From Mycoplasma zalophi (GTDB lineage: Bacteria > Bacillota_I > Bacilli_A > Mycoplasmatales > Metamycoplasmataceae), in NCBI RefSeq assembly GCF_018914005.1, contig NZ_JAHMHI010000001.1:372001-436000 (forward strand): a DNA stretch of 64,000 nt, in the 5' to 3' direction. Both the position numbers and the translations under genes were made by a program. The notes beneath the pieces are model-generated. The model had not been told where the DNA came from, ran no database searches, and worked only from the letters and a program-made list of their open reading frames with translations. The first letter of the stretch is position 1. Each line of letters opens with the position of its first letter. Positions 10,416 through 23,290 of the stretch are shown one piece after another.

Positions 10416-12407
10416 ATGGATTTTCAAACAAAAAAATTTATTTTACACAGTGAATTCAAACCAACTGGCGATCAACCACAAGCAATAGAAAAACTTGTTC
10501 AAGGTTTAAATAACAACAAAAAAGAGCAAGTTCTTTTAGGAGTTACAGGAAGTGGAAAAACATTTACTATTGCCAATGTTATTGCAAAAATAAATAGACC
10601 TTCACTAGTTTTAAGTCATAATAAAACATTAGCAAGCCAACTCTATCAAGAATTAAAAGCTTTTTTTCCTGAGAATAGAGTTGAATATTTTGTTTCTTAT
10701 TTTGATTATTATCGGCCAGAAGCATATTTACCTGCTAAAGATGTTTTTATTGATAAAACATCTAAAAACAACAAAGAATTAGAAGCAATGCGTCAAAGAA
10801 CCATTAATGCATTAAGTTTAAGAAGAGATACAGTTGTTGTTGGTTCTGTTGCTAGTATTTATGGTGCATTTAATCCCCAAGAATATCGTGATTCATTTTT
10901 ACCAATTGAATTAAATATGAATTTTGACCGTCGTGATTTTATGATTAAACTTATACAAATTGGTTATAAAAGAAATCAACTGTCTTTAGATAGAGGGGAT
11001 TTTTTGACAAGAGGCGATATTTTTGAAATAGCACCTTCTTGAACTGAAGATTTTAATATTAGAATTGATTTTTTTGATTCAGATATTGAAAAAATAGCCA
11101 CAATACACCCAATAACTAAAGAAATTATTCAAACTTTTAAAACTTACACCATTCTTCCAGCTAGCGCTTATGCAACTAATCCCGACACTAATAAAAGAGT
11201 TATTTCTTTAATTGAAATTGAATTAGAAAAACAATTAGAATTTTTTGAAAAAGAAAATAAATTATTGGAATATCAAAGATTAAAAGAGAGAATAACAAAT
11301 GATATTGATTCACTTTCTGAATTTGGTTATGTTAATGGAATTGAAAATTATTCACGTTATATAGATAATAGACAGGAAGGAGAAAAACCTTATACTCTTC
11401 TTGATTATTTACCTGAAGATGCTGTAATTTTTATCGACGAAAGTCATATGATGATACCACAATTAAATGGAATGTATAATGGTGATAGATCAAGAAAACA
11501 AACACTTGTTGAATATGGATTTAGATTACCTAGCGCATTAGATAATAGACCACTTAAATTTTATGAATTTGAAGAATATAATTTTCAGAAAATTTTTATT
11601 TCCGCAACTCCTGGTGAATATGAAATAAAAAAAGCAGATGGTGAATTAATTACACAATTTATTCGTCCAACCGGTTTACTTGATCCCATTATTGAAATTC
11701 ATCCAATCCAAAACCAAATTGAAAAAATATTTGATGAACTTAAATCACAAAAAGAAAAAAATGATCGAACTTTGATTCTTACAACCACTAAAAGAAATGC
11801 AGAAGAACTCTCAAAATATTTAACTTCTAAAAAAATTAAAACAGCATATATACACTCAGAATTTAATACTTTTGAAAGAAATACTATTTTAAGGAAATTA
11901 AGAAAAGGTATTTATGATGTTGTAATTGGTATTAATTTAATTCGTGAAGGGATAGATTTACCTGAAGTTTCTTTAATTTGTGTACTAGATGCTGATAAAG
12001 ATGGATTAATGAGAAATACAACTAGTTTAATACAAATAGTTGGCCGTGCAGCAAGAAATGACCATGGTAGAGTAATATTTTTTGCTGATAAAATCTCAAA
12101 AAGTATGCAAGAAACAATTGATGATAATAAAATCAAAAGACAAATACAACAAGAATATAACAAAAAACATAATATAGTTCCTAAAACTATTATAAAACCT
12201 ATTAAAGAGGCAATTGAAAATGAAAAACTGCTTGAAGAAATTGAAGATACTTTTGTAGAAAATAGTAAAGTGTCTAAAAAAACAAAAGAAAAGAAAATGT
12301 TTGATGCTTTACGTAAAGAAATGAAAGAAGCTGCGCAAAAAATGGATTTTGAAAAAGCTGCTCAATTAAGGGATATGATTTTAGAACTCGGTGGCACACT
12401 AGAATAG
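10416..12407 (+). CDS. uvrB: UvrABC excinuclease subunit B
   Basis: 663-residue helicase-like damage-verification subunit of nucleotide excision repair. It takes over the lesion from UvrA and positions UvrC. Visible motifs are Walker [11 protein letters not shown], the beta-hairpin region with [14 protein letters not shown], Walker B-like IDESHM, the helicase motif GRAARN, and the C-terminal UVR domain ([13 protein letters not shown]) that contacts UvrC. Length is close to E. coli UvrB (673). One internal TGA (Trp) lies at 11041-11043. I chose the ATG at 10416 (MDFQTKKF) because a TATAAT ends seven bases upstream, which suggests a leaderless mRNA. It stands alone, between a divergent lipoprotein gene and ldh. 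Confidence 0.97.
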
Positions 12408-12441
12408 CAAAAATTTATTTTTTACTTTTTTTTGCTTTTTT
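12407..12441 (+). terminator. Terminator after uvrB
   Basis: GCAAAAA pairs with TTTTTGC around an AT-rich loop and is followed by a run of T directly after the uvrB stop. The stem is weak apart from the two G-C pairs. Confidence 0.5.
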
Positions 12442-12458
12442 GTGATTTGTTATAGTGT

Positions 12459-12464
12459 TATAAT
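12459..12464 (+). promoter_or_regulatory. -10 box of ldh
   Basis: TATAAT lies 38 bases before the ldh ATG; AAAGGAAG provides the ribosome binding site. Confidence 0.55.
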
Positions 12465-12502
12465 TTGAGTATAAAAAATAAAAATTTGAAAAAGGAAGAA
12501 TA

Positions 12503-13468
12503 ATGAAAAAAATTATCGTAGTAGGATTAGGAAATGTAGGTTATACATTTGTTAATATTTCAATTGCAAGAGGAGTAGAAGCAGAATGAGTTTTTGTTGA
12601 TAAAAACAACGATATAACAGAAGCACATGCTCACGACTTTGAAGATATGGTTTCTTTAATGCCAAGAAATAATTCAACATTTAGAAGTGGAACTTTAGCA
12701 GATGCTAAAGGTGCTGATATTGCGGTTATTACAGCATCAATACCAATGAAAAACATGGTAGACCGTTTAGAACTTGCAAAAGAAAATACTAAATTAATGA
12801 AATCATTTGGTGAAGGATTAAAAGAAGCTAACTTTAAAGGTACAGTTATTGTTGCTGCTAACCCTTGTGATGTTATGGCAGCTTGCATTCACTACACAAC
12901 TGGATTACCATACAAAAAAATTATTTCAACTGGTACATATTTAGACTCAGGAAGATTCAGAAAATTCTTAGCACAAAGACTAAACGTATCAGCAGATTCA
13001 GTTCATGGTTATGTATTAGCAGAACACGGAAAAACAGCAATGATCGCTTGATCAAACGTTGAAGTTGGAAATGTTCCATTTAAAAACTTAATAAAAGCTA
13101 AAAAATTCACAGCTGAAGAGATGTCTGAAATTCTTCAAAAAACATTAGCTGAAGGTCTATACATTTACAACCGTAAAGGAAATACTCAATTTGGAATTGG
13201 AACAGCTATTTATGAAATTATGGACGCTGTTTTAAATAACAAACGTCAAGTTATGACAGTTGGAGTTAAATTACCTCGTGGATACTACAAATCAGGGATT
13301 TATTCATCAATTCCAGTAATAGTAGGAGAAAATGGTTATGAATACTTACCAGGTAAATTAAGTATGACCAAAGATGAATGAGCAGCTTTCAATAGTTCAT
13401 CAGATACACTAGCAACAGCAACAAAAGAATCACTAGAATTAGTTGGTTACCCAATAAATTTTGAATAA
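12503..13468 (+). CDS. ldh: L-lactate dehydrogenase
   Basis: 321 residues. It reduces pyruvate to L-lactate with NADH in the cytoplasm and regenerates NAD+ for glycolysis. The N-terminal Rossmann fold starts with VVGLGNVGYT (GxGxxG). The substrate-binding Arg lies in LDSGRFRKFLA and the catalytic His in LAEHGKTA, where most relatives have GEHG. The mobile-loop region around residues 85-95 reads PMKNMVDRLELA, where Arg is expected for lactate specificity. Internal TGA Trp codons are normal here. The SD AAAGGAAG sits seven bases before the ATG. It is a single-gene unit closed by a strong terminator. Confidence 0.94.
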
Positions 13469-13480
13469 TAGTTAATAAAT

Positions 13481-13507
13481 AAAAATTCAACACAATGTTG
13501 AATTTTT
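13481..13507. terminator. Bidirectional terminator between ldh and clpB
   Basis: A perfect 12-bp inverted repeat AAAAATTCAACA / TGTTGAATTTTT with a 3-base loop lies between two convergent genes. Confidence 0.85.
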
Positions 13508-13526
13508 ATATTGCTTATTTTTATAA

Positions 13527-15677
13527 TTAATTTATTTCACTATTTTTTACTTCCAAGAAAACTTTATATTGATTTGCATCAATTAATATATATTGGTCTT
13601 CTTCTAAAGTTTTAGACATTATTTCGTATGCAATTAAGTTTTCGATTTGATTTTGTATGTATCTTTTAATAGGTCTTGCACCATATTCAGAATTATAAGC
13701 TTGTGATGATACTAAATTAACCACATTACTTGTAAAATCTATTTTTAGATTTAATTGTTTTTGTAATCTTATTTGTAGTTTTTCAAGTTCTAATTCTGTA
13801 ATTTCTTTAATAATTTCTTCAGATAACTGGTTAAATGCAACTATTTCATCAATTCTATTGATAAATTCAGGTTTGAAAAATTTTAGCAATTCTGTTTTTA
13901 TTTGTTGGTCATTTATAGTTTCTTTATTTATTAAATTTGAACCAATATTGGTCGTCATAATTATTATTGTATTTTTGAAATTAATATTTCTTCCTCTGCT
14001 ATCAGTTAAACTACCATTATCTAAAATTTGCAACAATAAATTTAAAACATCGGGATGTGCTTTTTCGGCTTCATCAAACAAAATAATTGAATAAGGATTT
14101 TGGCGAATTTTTTCTGTTAATTGTCCCCCTTGTTCAAAACCTACATAACCTGGAGGTGAACCAATTAATTTTGATACTGAATGTTTTTCCATAAATTCTG
14201 ACATATCTAGTCTTATTAAATGTTCATCATTATCAAACAAATCATTTGCAAGCGCCCTTGCTAATTCTGTTTTTCCTGTTCCAGTTGAACCTAAAAATAG
14301 AAAACTTCCAATAGGATGTCGTGGATCAGAAACACCCGCTTTTGAACGTAAAATTACTTTAGATACTGCTTCGATTGCTTGTTCTTGACCTTTTATTCTA
14401 TTTTTTAAGCTTTGTGAAAGATTCAATATTTTAGTTTTTTGAGTTTGAAGTAACTTATTTACAGGAATATTTGTTCATTTTGAAACAATTGTTGCAATTT
14501 CTTCTTCATCGATATCTTCTTTAATTAATCGTTTTTCTGAGTTATTAATTTCTTGTTCTGCTTCTTGTAATTTTTTTTCTAAATTAGGAATATCTGAGTA
14601 TAAAACTTTTGCTGCTTCAGTATAATTGCCTTCGTTTTGTAAAATAGTTAATTTATTTTTTAATTGATCGATTTGATCTTTATAATTTGAAATTTGATTG
14701 ATTAAAGTTTTTTCTTTTTGTCATTGTTTTTTTAAAATATCTGATTCTGATTTAAGCACTTCTAATGTCTTTTTATTTTCAAATACTTTTTCTTGAATTA
14801 TTTGCGTTTGTTTTTCTGTTTGTAAAGCAGCATTTTCCATTTCAAGTCTTGCAATTTTTTGCATAATTTTATCAAGTTCTTCTGGTTGTGAATTTATTTC
14901 TGTTTTAATAGTTGCAGCTGCTTCATCAATCAAATCAATTGCCTTATCGGGTAAAAATCTATCACTTATATATCTTGCACTTAAATTTGCAGCAGATACT
15001 AAAGCACTATCAGTAATTTTTACGCCGTGAAAAGTTTCATAACGTTCTTTTATTCCCCTTAAGATAGTAATTGTATCTTCAACACTAGGCTCAAAAACAT
15101 TAACTTTTTGCATTCTTCTTTCAAGGGCTGGATCTGATTCTATGTATTGACGATATTCATCTAAAGTAGTTGCACCTATCAAATGAAGTGCACCGCGAGC
15201 CATTAAAGGTTTAAACATATTTGCAGCATCCATTGTTGAATTACTTGAATTTTTTCCTGTTCCTACCAACATGTGAATTTCATCTATAAATAAAATAATA
15301 TTTCCATTACTTTCTTCAACAATTTTCATTAATTTTTTAATTCTTTGTTCAAATTGACCTTGATACATAGCGCCGGCTATCATAGAGGCTAAATCAATTT
15401 CTCATAATTGTTTGTTAAGAAGTTCATCTGGAACTTGTTTTTCAACAATTTTTCTTGCTAATCCTTCTACAATAGCGGTTTTACCGGTTCCAGGTTCTCC
15501 TACTAAAACTGGATTGTTTTTTGTTTTTCTACTTAATATTCTTATTAATCTTCTGATTTCGTCATCACGGTTTATAACAGGTTCTAATTTGTTATCTTTT
15601 GCTAGTTCAATTAAATTTCTTCCATATTCTTTTAATGGGTTTTTATTATCTTCATTTGGTTGTCAATTTATGTCCAT
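13527..15677 (-). CDS. clpB: ATP-dependent disaggregase ClpB (short form)
   Basis: 716-residue Hsp100 chaperone that threads aggregated proteins through a hexameric pore with DnaK. Two AAA+ domains are visible: NBD1 with Walker [10 protein letters not shown] and Walker [10 protein letters not shown], then a long coiled-coil middle domain (about 350-450), then NBD2 with [10 protein letters not shown] and [13 protein letters not shown] and the pore loop GSPPGYVGF. It lacks the N-terminal ClpN domain of the usual 850-residue ClpB, as in other mollicutes. The start at 15677 (MDINWQP) has AAAGGA at good distance; an ATG two codons upstream is too close to it. A CIRCE operator 35 bases upstream indicates HrcA heat-shock repression. 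Several TGA Trp codons occur in the middle domain. Confidence 0.96.
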
Positions 15678-15711
15678 AGTCATTTCCTTTCATAATAATT
15701 GTATCACTTTT

Positions 15712-15738
15712 TTAGCAGTCTAACTAAAAGAGTGCTAA
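15712..15738. promoter_or_regulatory. CIRCE operator (HrcA binding site) of clpB
   Basis: TTAGCAGTC, nine bases, then GAGTGCTAA. This is the CIRCE inverted repeat with a single mismatch (G for C at position 7 of the left arm). It lies directly upstream of clpB, so HrcA repression of this chaperone gene is expected. Confidence 0.9.
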
Positions 15739-15848
15739 TTTTTAATATATTATGAATTTTGATTACTAATTAAAAATATTTTGAATTTTGAAAAAATGCA
15801 ATTTAATGTGTTTTTGAGGTTATTATTTAATAAATTTTCTTATAGTGC

Positions 15849-15854
15849 TATAAT
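15849..15854 (+). promoter_or_regulatory. -10 box of the ATP synthase operon
   Basis: TATAAT lies 29 bases before the first gene. A short hairpin (AAGGTT-ATA-AACCTT, 15861-15875) follows in the leader. Confidence 0.55.
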
Positions 15855-15882
15855 CATAAGAAGGTTATAAACCTTAATAAAT

Positions 15883-16326
15883 ATGAGAAAAAACAGAGCA
15901 GAAATTTTTACAAATTATAAATTATTAACACTACTTATACATGCTATTTTATTTATTATTTTTGGACTAATTTGCATTGTGAATATTGCTTTATTTTGGG
16001 GATATTTAGTAGGATTGATTAATTTTATTATTCTTGCTTTATATCAACACAAAATTATAAAATTAATCTTTTCACAAAAAAAAATATCAACTGGAAAAAT
16101 AATTTTATTGCATTTATCAAAATTGTTAATAGTTGCTGCTTTTTTATGTTATTTATTCTTTTTTAACAAGCTATTTCTAGTACATAAAATTCCAGGAAGT
16201 GATGGTTCATTGTATCCAATAAATATAATTACTTATTGTGTAGCTTTTATACCACCAACATTTACTAGATTATGAACTTCAATAGTAAAATCTAAATTAG
16301 AAATTAGAAAGGAGATAAATGGATAG
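15883..16326 (+). CDS. AtpI/MG406-like membrane protein heading the ATP synthase operon
   Basis: 147-residue protein with four predicted membrane segments, separated by short basic loops such as QHKIIKLIFSQKK. Its place immediately before atpB, its size and its topology match the MG406/AtpI position in mycoplasma ATP synthase operons. AtpI proteins assist assembly of the c-ring. Sequence similarity to classic AtpI cannot be judged by eye, so the name rests mainly on context. It contains one TGA Trp near the end and overlaps the start of atpB by eight bases; the SD of atpB (AAAGGAG) lies inside it. Confidence 0.75.
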
Positions 16327-17107
16327 ACTGTTTGGTCATTCTTCATTGAATGATAAATCTGCATGAGGAAATAGTGAATTTTCACAAAACCCATTGGTAA
16401 GTTTAGTTCTTTTAACAATTATGATTACTCTAATGGCAATTGCATTATTTATAGTTATTAAAAGATCTAAAACACATATAGCGCCACCAAAAGTGGTTAT
16501 TGTTGTTGAGCAATACATAATGTTTATTGACGATTTAACAAATACCTCATCAGAAGGAAAATTAGATAAAACCGCTCCTTATTTCTTTAGCTTATTTACT
16601 TTTTTAAGTTTTGGAAATGCATTAAGTATTTTTGGTCTTGCACCAATTGCAAATAGTTTAACTTTTGTTTTTAGTGTAACAGCAATAACTTGAATTGGAA
16701 CGATTTTTGTAGGAATAATATTTCAAAGATGACGTTATATTAAAGAATGATTAAATCCAATGGACTGAATTGGGAAATTGTCACCCATTTTAAGTTTGAG
16801 TTTCCGTATGTTTGGAAATGTTACGGGTGGAACTCTTTTAATCATTCTTTTAGAAGCTTTATTAAATTATATATGAAGGGCTATTTTTGGTTTTCACGGA
16901 ACTGAAGCTATGGCTCAAATTAACATTATTTCTATCTTATTATTACCGTGATTAAGTTTATACTTTGATATTTTTGATAGTGTATTACAAGCTTTTGTTT
17001 TTGTAATATTATCATTAAGTTATTGATCACTTTCTGCAAAAGTAACACAAAAAGAAAAATCAAAAGAAATTGTAATAAATAAGATGAAAAATATCATTAC
17101 TAATTAA
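16319..17107 (+). CDS. atpB: F1Fo ATP synthase subunit a
   Basis: 262-residue polytopic membrane subunit forming the proton half-channels. The family's essential Arg is in SLSFRMFGNVTGG. Several membrane helices and TGA Trp codons are present. It starts with ATG after AAAGGAGATAA, overlaps the upstream gene by eight bases, and is followed ten bases later by atpE. Confidence 0.93.
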
Positions 17108-17117
17108 AGGAGAAAAT

Positions 17118-17402
17118 ATGAATACAGATATTATTGTAAGTGCATATAATGCAAGTAATGTAACAAATCAATCAACAGGATTAGCTTATGGTCTTGCTCT
17201 TGTTGGTGCTGGTCTAGCAATGATTGGCGCTGGTGGAGCTGGGATTGGTCAAGGTATAACAGTAGGTAAAACTGTTGAAGCTATTGGAAGAAATCCCGAA
17301 GTAAGATCAAGGCTATTAACTACAATGTTTATTGGTCTTTCTGTTATCGAAACTTGTGCTATTTATTGTCTAGTTATTTCATTCTTAATTATTTTCGTTT
17401 AA
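17118..17402 (+). CDS. atpE: F1Fo ATP synthase subunit c
   Basis: 94-residue two-helix proteolipid of the rotor ring. The first helix is glycine-rich (GLAMIGAGGAGIGQG), the polar loop is EAIGRNPEVRS, and the proton-carrying carboxylate is the Glu in SVIETCAIY in the second helix. It has a good SD (AAAGGAG). The N-terminal extension of about 20 residues before helix 1 is Asn/Thr-rich. Confidence 0.95.
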   Translation: MNTDIIVSAYNASNVTNQSTGLAYGLALVGAGLAMIGAGGAGIGQGITVGKTVEAIGRNPEVRSRLLTTMFIGLSVIETCAIYCLVISFLIIFV

Positions 17403-17406
17403 TTTT

Positions 17407-17955
17407 ATGAATAAAATCATTATAGCAAGTGAACAAAGTGAAGGCGTTACTTCTGAATTAAATAAAGTTTTTAATAACTTTGCATGACAGTGACCTTACT
17501 TTATTTTCACAATTGTTTCTTTGTTAATAACAGTATTGGTTTTAACTTTTTTAGTTTATAAACCAGTTAAAAAAATGTTGAATAATAGACAAAATTACAT
17601 TCAACAAAATATTGATGATTCAGTTAAAGCAAAAGAAAAAGCGCTTGAATTACAAGTGAAAGCAAACGAAGCTTTAGTTGAAACATATAAAAAAGCAGAT
17701 CAAATGATTCACGATGCCAAAACAGATGGTGAAAAAATCATTGATTCTGCTACAAAAACAGCAAATAAAAAAGCACATGGAATGATTGAACAAACTAATA
17801 ATTCCATTTCAAAAAGTTGAAAAGAATTTGAACAACAACAAAAGAAAATAATTGTTGATAATGCAGTTGAAATTGCAAAAAAAATCATTGGAAGAGAAAT
17901 AAAAGATCCCGAAAACAAAAAAATGATTGAGCAATTATTAGAAGAGGCAAAATAA
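17407..17955 (+). CDS. atpF: F1Fo ATP synthase subunit b
   Basis: 182-residue peripheral stalk subunit: one membrane helix at about 30-55 (including TIVSLLITVLVLTFLVY), then a long Lys/Glu/Ala coiled coil to the C-terminus. There is no lipobox Cys, unlike the lipoprotein b subunits of some mycoplasmas. It starts four bases after atpE and ends two bases before atpH. Confidence 0.92.
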
Positions 17956-17957
17956 TT

Positions 17958-18491
17958 ATGAATAATGAATTAATTTATAATTATGGATTAGCTATCTTTG
18001 AACTAGCAAAAGAAGAAAATCAAATTGATAATTATTATAGTCAATTAAAATACATAGACAAATCTTTGCAAGAAAACCGAGAATTTATTAAAATTCTAAA
18101 TTTATATTCATTAACTATTGAAAAAAAATATCAATTAATTGATGAAACATTTTCTGATTTTAGCCCAACAATTGTGAATTTTTTAAAAGTAATTACCAAA
18201 AATCATATTGTAAGTAAAATTACAAACATTATTAATATATATAAAACTTTATACTACAACTCAAAAAATATAAAACAAGGGTACGTATATTCAACTGAAA
18301 CACTTTCTTTAGAACAAATCAATGAACTACAAGAAACTTATTCACAAAAATATCAAATTAACTTAAAACTTAAAAATAGAATTGATCCTAAGCTTTTAGG
18401 GGGAATTAAAATTGTAATCGATGATATAGTAATTGATAACACAATTTTAAATCAAATTGAAAAGTTAAAAGAATCAATTTTAAATGATTAA
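17958..18491 (+). CDS. atpH: F1Fo ATP synthase subunit delta
   Basis: 177-residue subunit joining the b stalk to the top of F1. It has the typical six-helix N-domain start ([18 protein letters not shown]) and the conserved C-terminal '[14 protein letters not shown]' segment seen in OSCP/delta proteins. Operon position between atpF and atpA agrees. Confidence 0.92.
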   Translation: MNNELIYNYGLAIFELAKEENQIDNYYSQLKYIDKSLQENREFIKILNLYSLTIEKKYQLIDETFSDFSPTIVNFLKVITKNHIVSKITNIINIYKTLYYNSKNIKQGYVYSTETLSLEQINELQETYSQKYQINLKLKNRIDPKLLGGIKIVIDDIVIDNTILNQIEKLKESILND

Positions 18492-18511
18492 TAAAAATTA
18501 AGGAGAATAAT

Positions 18512-20080
18512 ATGTCATTAAAACCAAACGATTTAAGTTTAATCATTAAAAAACAAATTAAAAACTTTTCAAAAGAAATTACAACTGATGAAGTCGGAGA
18601 AGTGGTAACACTTGGAGATGGTATTGCATTAGTTAGTGGTTTAGATAATGCAAAATTAGGTGAATTAGTGGACTTTGGACACAATGTTTTTGGTATGGTT
18701 TTAAATCTTGAAGAAGAATTAGTTGGTGTTGTTATTATGGGGGATGATAAGTACATTTCAGAAGGTACTATTGTAAAAACAACAAATCATGTTATTTCTA
18801 CTCCAGTTGGAGATGAACTTTTAGGAAGAGTAGTAGATGCTTTAGCTAATCCAATTGATGGAAAAGGTGAAATTAACGCACAAAGATATTCAGAAATATT
18901 TAAAGTAGCTCCCGGAATAATGACAAGAAAATCTGTTGACCAGCCACTTGAAACAGGAATTTTAGCAATCGATGCAATGGTTCCTATCGGTAAAGGACAA
19001 CGTGAACTTATTATAGGTGATAGACAAACTGGTAAAACAGCAATAGCAATAGATACAATAATAAACCAAAAAGGTAAAGGAATATACTGTATTTATGTTG
19101 CTATAGGACAAAAAAATTCAACAGTTTCACAAATAGTTGAAAATCTTAAAGAAAATGATGCATTAGAATATACAACAATCATTAATGCAAGTGCTTCTGA
19201 AAAAGCACCTCTTCAATATATAGCACCTTATACTGGAATTACCATAGCTGAAGAATGAATGTCTAAAGGTAAAGATGTTTTAATAATTTATGATGATTTA
19301 TCAAAACATGCAGTTGCTTATAGAACACTTTCATTACTTTTAAGAAGACCTCCCGGACGTGAGGCATACCCTGGAGATGTTTTTTACTTACACTCACAAC
19401 TTTTAGAACGTTCAGCTAGATTAAATGAAGAATATGGTGGTGGTTCATCTACTGCCTTGCCAATAATTGAAACTCAATCAGGTGATATATCTGCATATAT
19501 TCCTACAAATGTTATTTCAATTACTGATGGACAAATTTTTACTAAAGAATCACTATTTAATAGCGGTCAAAGACCAGCAGTTGATGTTGGATTTAGTGTT
19601 AGTCGTGTTGGGGGTAGTGCACAAATAAAGGCTATGAAACAAGTATCAAGTTCATTAAAACTTGAATTAGCACAATATAATGAAATGTTAGCTTTTGCTC
19701 AATTTGGTAGTGATCTTGATGAAACCACACAGAGAATTTTAGAACATGGTGCAAAAGTATATGAATTTTTAAAACAACCACAATACTCACCATATTCACA
19801 AATATTTCAATCAATTATGTTATTTTGTATTAAACACAAATTAACAAACCCATTACCTAAAGAATATATTCAAGATTTTAAGGACGATTTAGAAACGTTT
19901 TTCAAACAAGATAAAACAGCGATAAACTTATTAATCAAGTTAACTGAAAAAAATGCATATGATAAATTAATAGAAAAAGAATTAATAATCTTATTAAAAG
20001 ACTTTATTATGTCATTTATTAAGAAAATTCCAAACTATGATCCTAAAGCACATCCTGGTTTTATTAAAGGAAACGAATAG
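18512..20080 (+). CDS. atpA: F1 ATP synthase subunit alpha
   Basis: 522-residue non-catalytic nucleotide-binding subunit of F1. The P-loop is [14 protein letters not shown], followed by the typical [17 protein letters not shown] and the arginine-finger region [13 protein letters not shown]. One internal TGA encodes Trp (about 19256-19258, 'EEWMSKG'). The SD AAGGAG precedes the ATG; atpG follows after two bases. Confidence 0.97.
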
Positions 20081-20082
20081 TA

Positions 20083-22354
<2,272 letters not shown>

Positions 22355-22355
<1 letters not shown>

Positions 22356-22705
22356 TGGCTAATTTAGTATTTTTAACAATTACGACACCATATGGTAAAT
22401 TCTTAGAACAAGAAACAGATATAATTACTTTAAAAACCACTGAAGGTTATATAGGTTTACAAGCAAATCACATTGAATTTATGGGCGCTATAGTTGAAAG
22501 TAAGCTTTTTGTAAATAGTTTGCAAAATAATCAAAAAACTTATTATGTTAACCGCGGAATAGTACATTCAAAAGGTAATAGAGTTGATATTATAGTAAAT
22601 AATATTTCAGATCAACCGCTAAAAGAAATTGAATTTAAACCTAGTGATTCTACAAACTTTAGCTTTGTAGAAGAATTAAAAATAAAGCTAAGTGTAAAAT
22701 CTTAG
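22355..22705 (+). CDS. atpC: F1 ATP synthase subunit epsilon
   Basis: 116-residue regulatory rotor subunit. It has the N-terminal beta-barrel pattern (ITTPYGKFLEQETDIITLKT, EGYIGLQANH). The C-terminal two-helix domain is short compared with E. coli (about 138 residues), which probably weakens any epsilon inhibition. It is the last gene of the operon, followed by a terminator. Confidence 0.93.
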
Positions 22706-22717
22706 AAGAATTAAAGT

Positions 22718-22743
22718 AAAAAATCCAGAATTTCTGGATTTTT
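22718..22743 (+). terminator. Terminator of the ATP synthase operon
   Basis: AAATCCAGA-ATT-TCTGGATTT followed by T residues, directly after atpC. Confidence 0.85.
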
Positions 22744-23247
22744 ATATATTTTTTTATTATTCGCTTTTTTTAATTTATATGAAAAAATAAAAATAAACAC
22801 TAACAACAAAAATAAATACAATGTAGAAAATGAACATGCTTTATGCTTTTGATAAATTAACACATTGTAAATTTGTTCTAAGTTTTTTAACTTTACTTAT
22901 TTTAGTTTTTATTATATTTAAGTTAGCAAAATGTCTTTTAAAAATACTTTTAATACTTACAACTCCAAAAAAATTTATTACTTTAAGTGTTTATTGATAT
23001 TAATTTTAAATGTAATTTTATTTATATTATTTTTAGCTTTTTTAATTTTTTTAGAAGTTAATTTTTTTACTTTTAGTTTTAATTGTAAATTTCATTGTGA
23101 TATTAAATTTAGTAATAAATATAAAACTTTGCAATTTTAAAATATTAAGTTAATTTATTTTTTGCATTTAATAAAATATAAAAAAATGAATTTTTTGAGT
23201 AAATATCATCATTTCCCGTTTTTTTAGTCTTATTTTTAATTTGATAT
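22744..23247. other. AT-rich intergenic stretch, no supported gene
   Basis: About 500 bases between the ATP synthase terminator and the pdhD promoter. Two overlapping short frames encode Phe/Leu/Ile-rich peptides (22830-23003, 57 residues; 22931-23140, 69 residues). Neither has a ribosome binding site, and such peptides arise readily from T-rich DNA, so neither is called. No RNA structure is recognised. Confidence 0.6.
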
Positions 23248-23253
23248 TATAAT
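23248..23253 (+). promoter_or_regulatory. -10 box of pdhD
   Basis: TATAAT lies 37 bases before the ATG; the SD is AAGGAGAAA. Confidence 0.5.
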
Positions 23254-23290
23254 TTATAATATATTATTTATGAAAATTTAAGGAGAAAAG

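Noticed and set aside
22830-23140. Two overlapping short frames for hydrophobic peptides before pdhD
   Set aside because: No ribosome binding site, Phe/Leu/Ile-rich composition expected from T-rich DNA, and the frames overlap each other.
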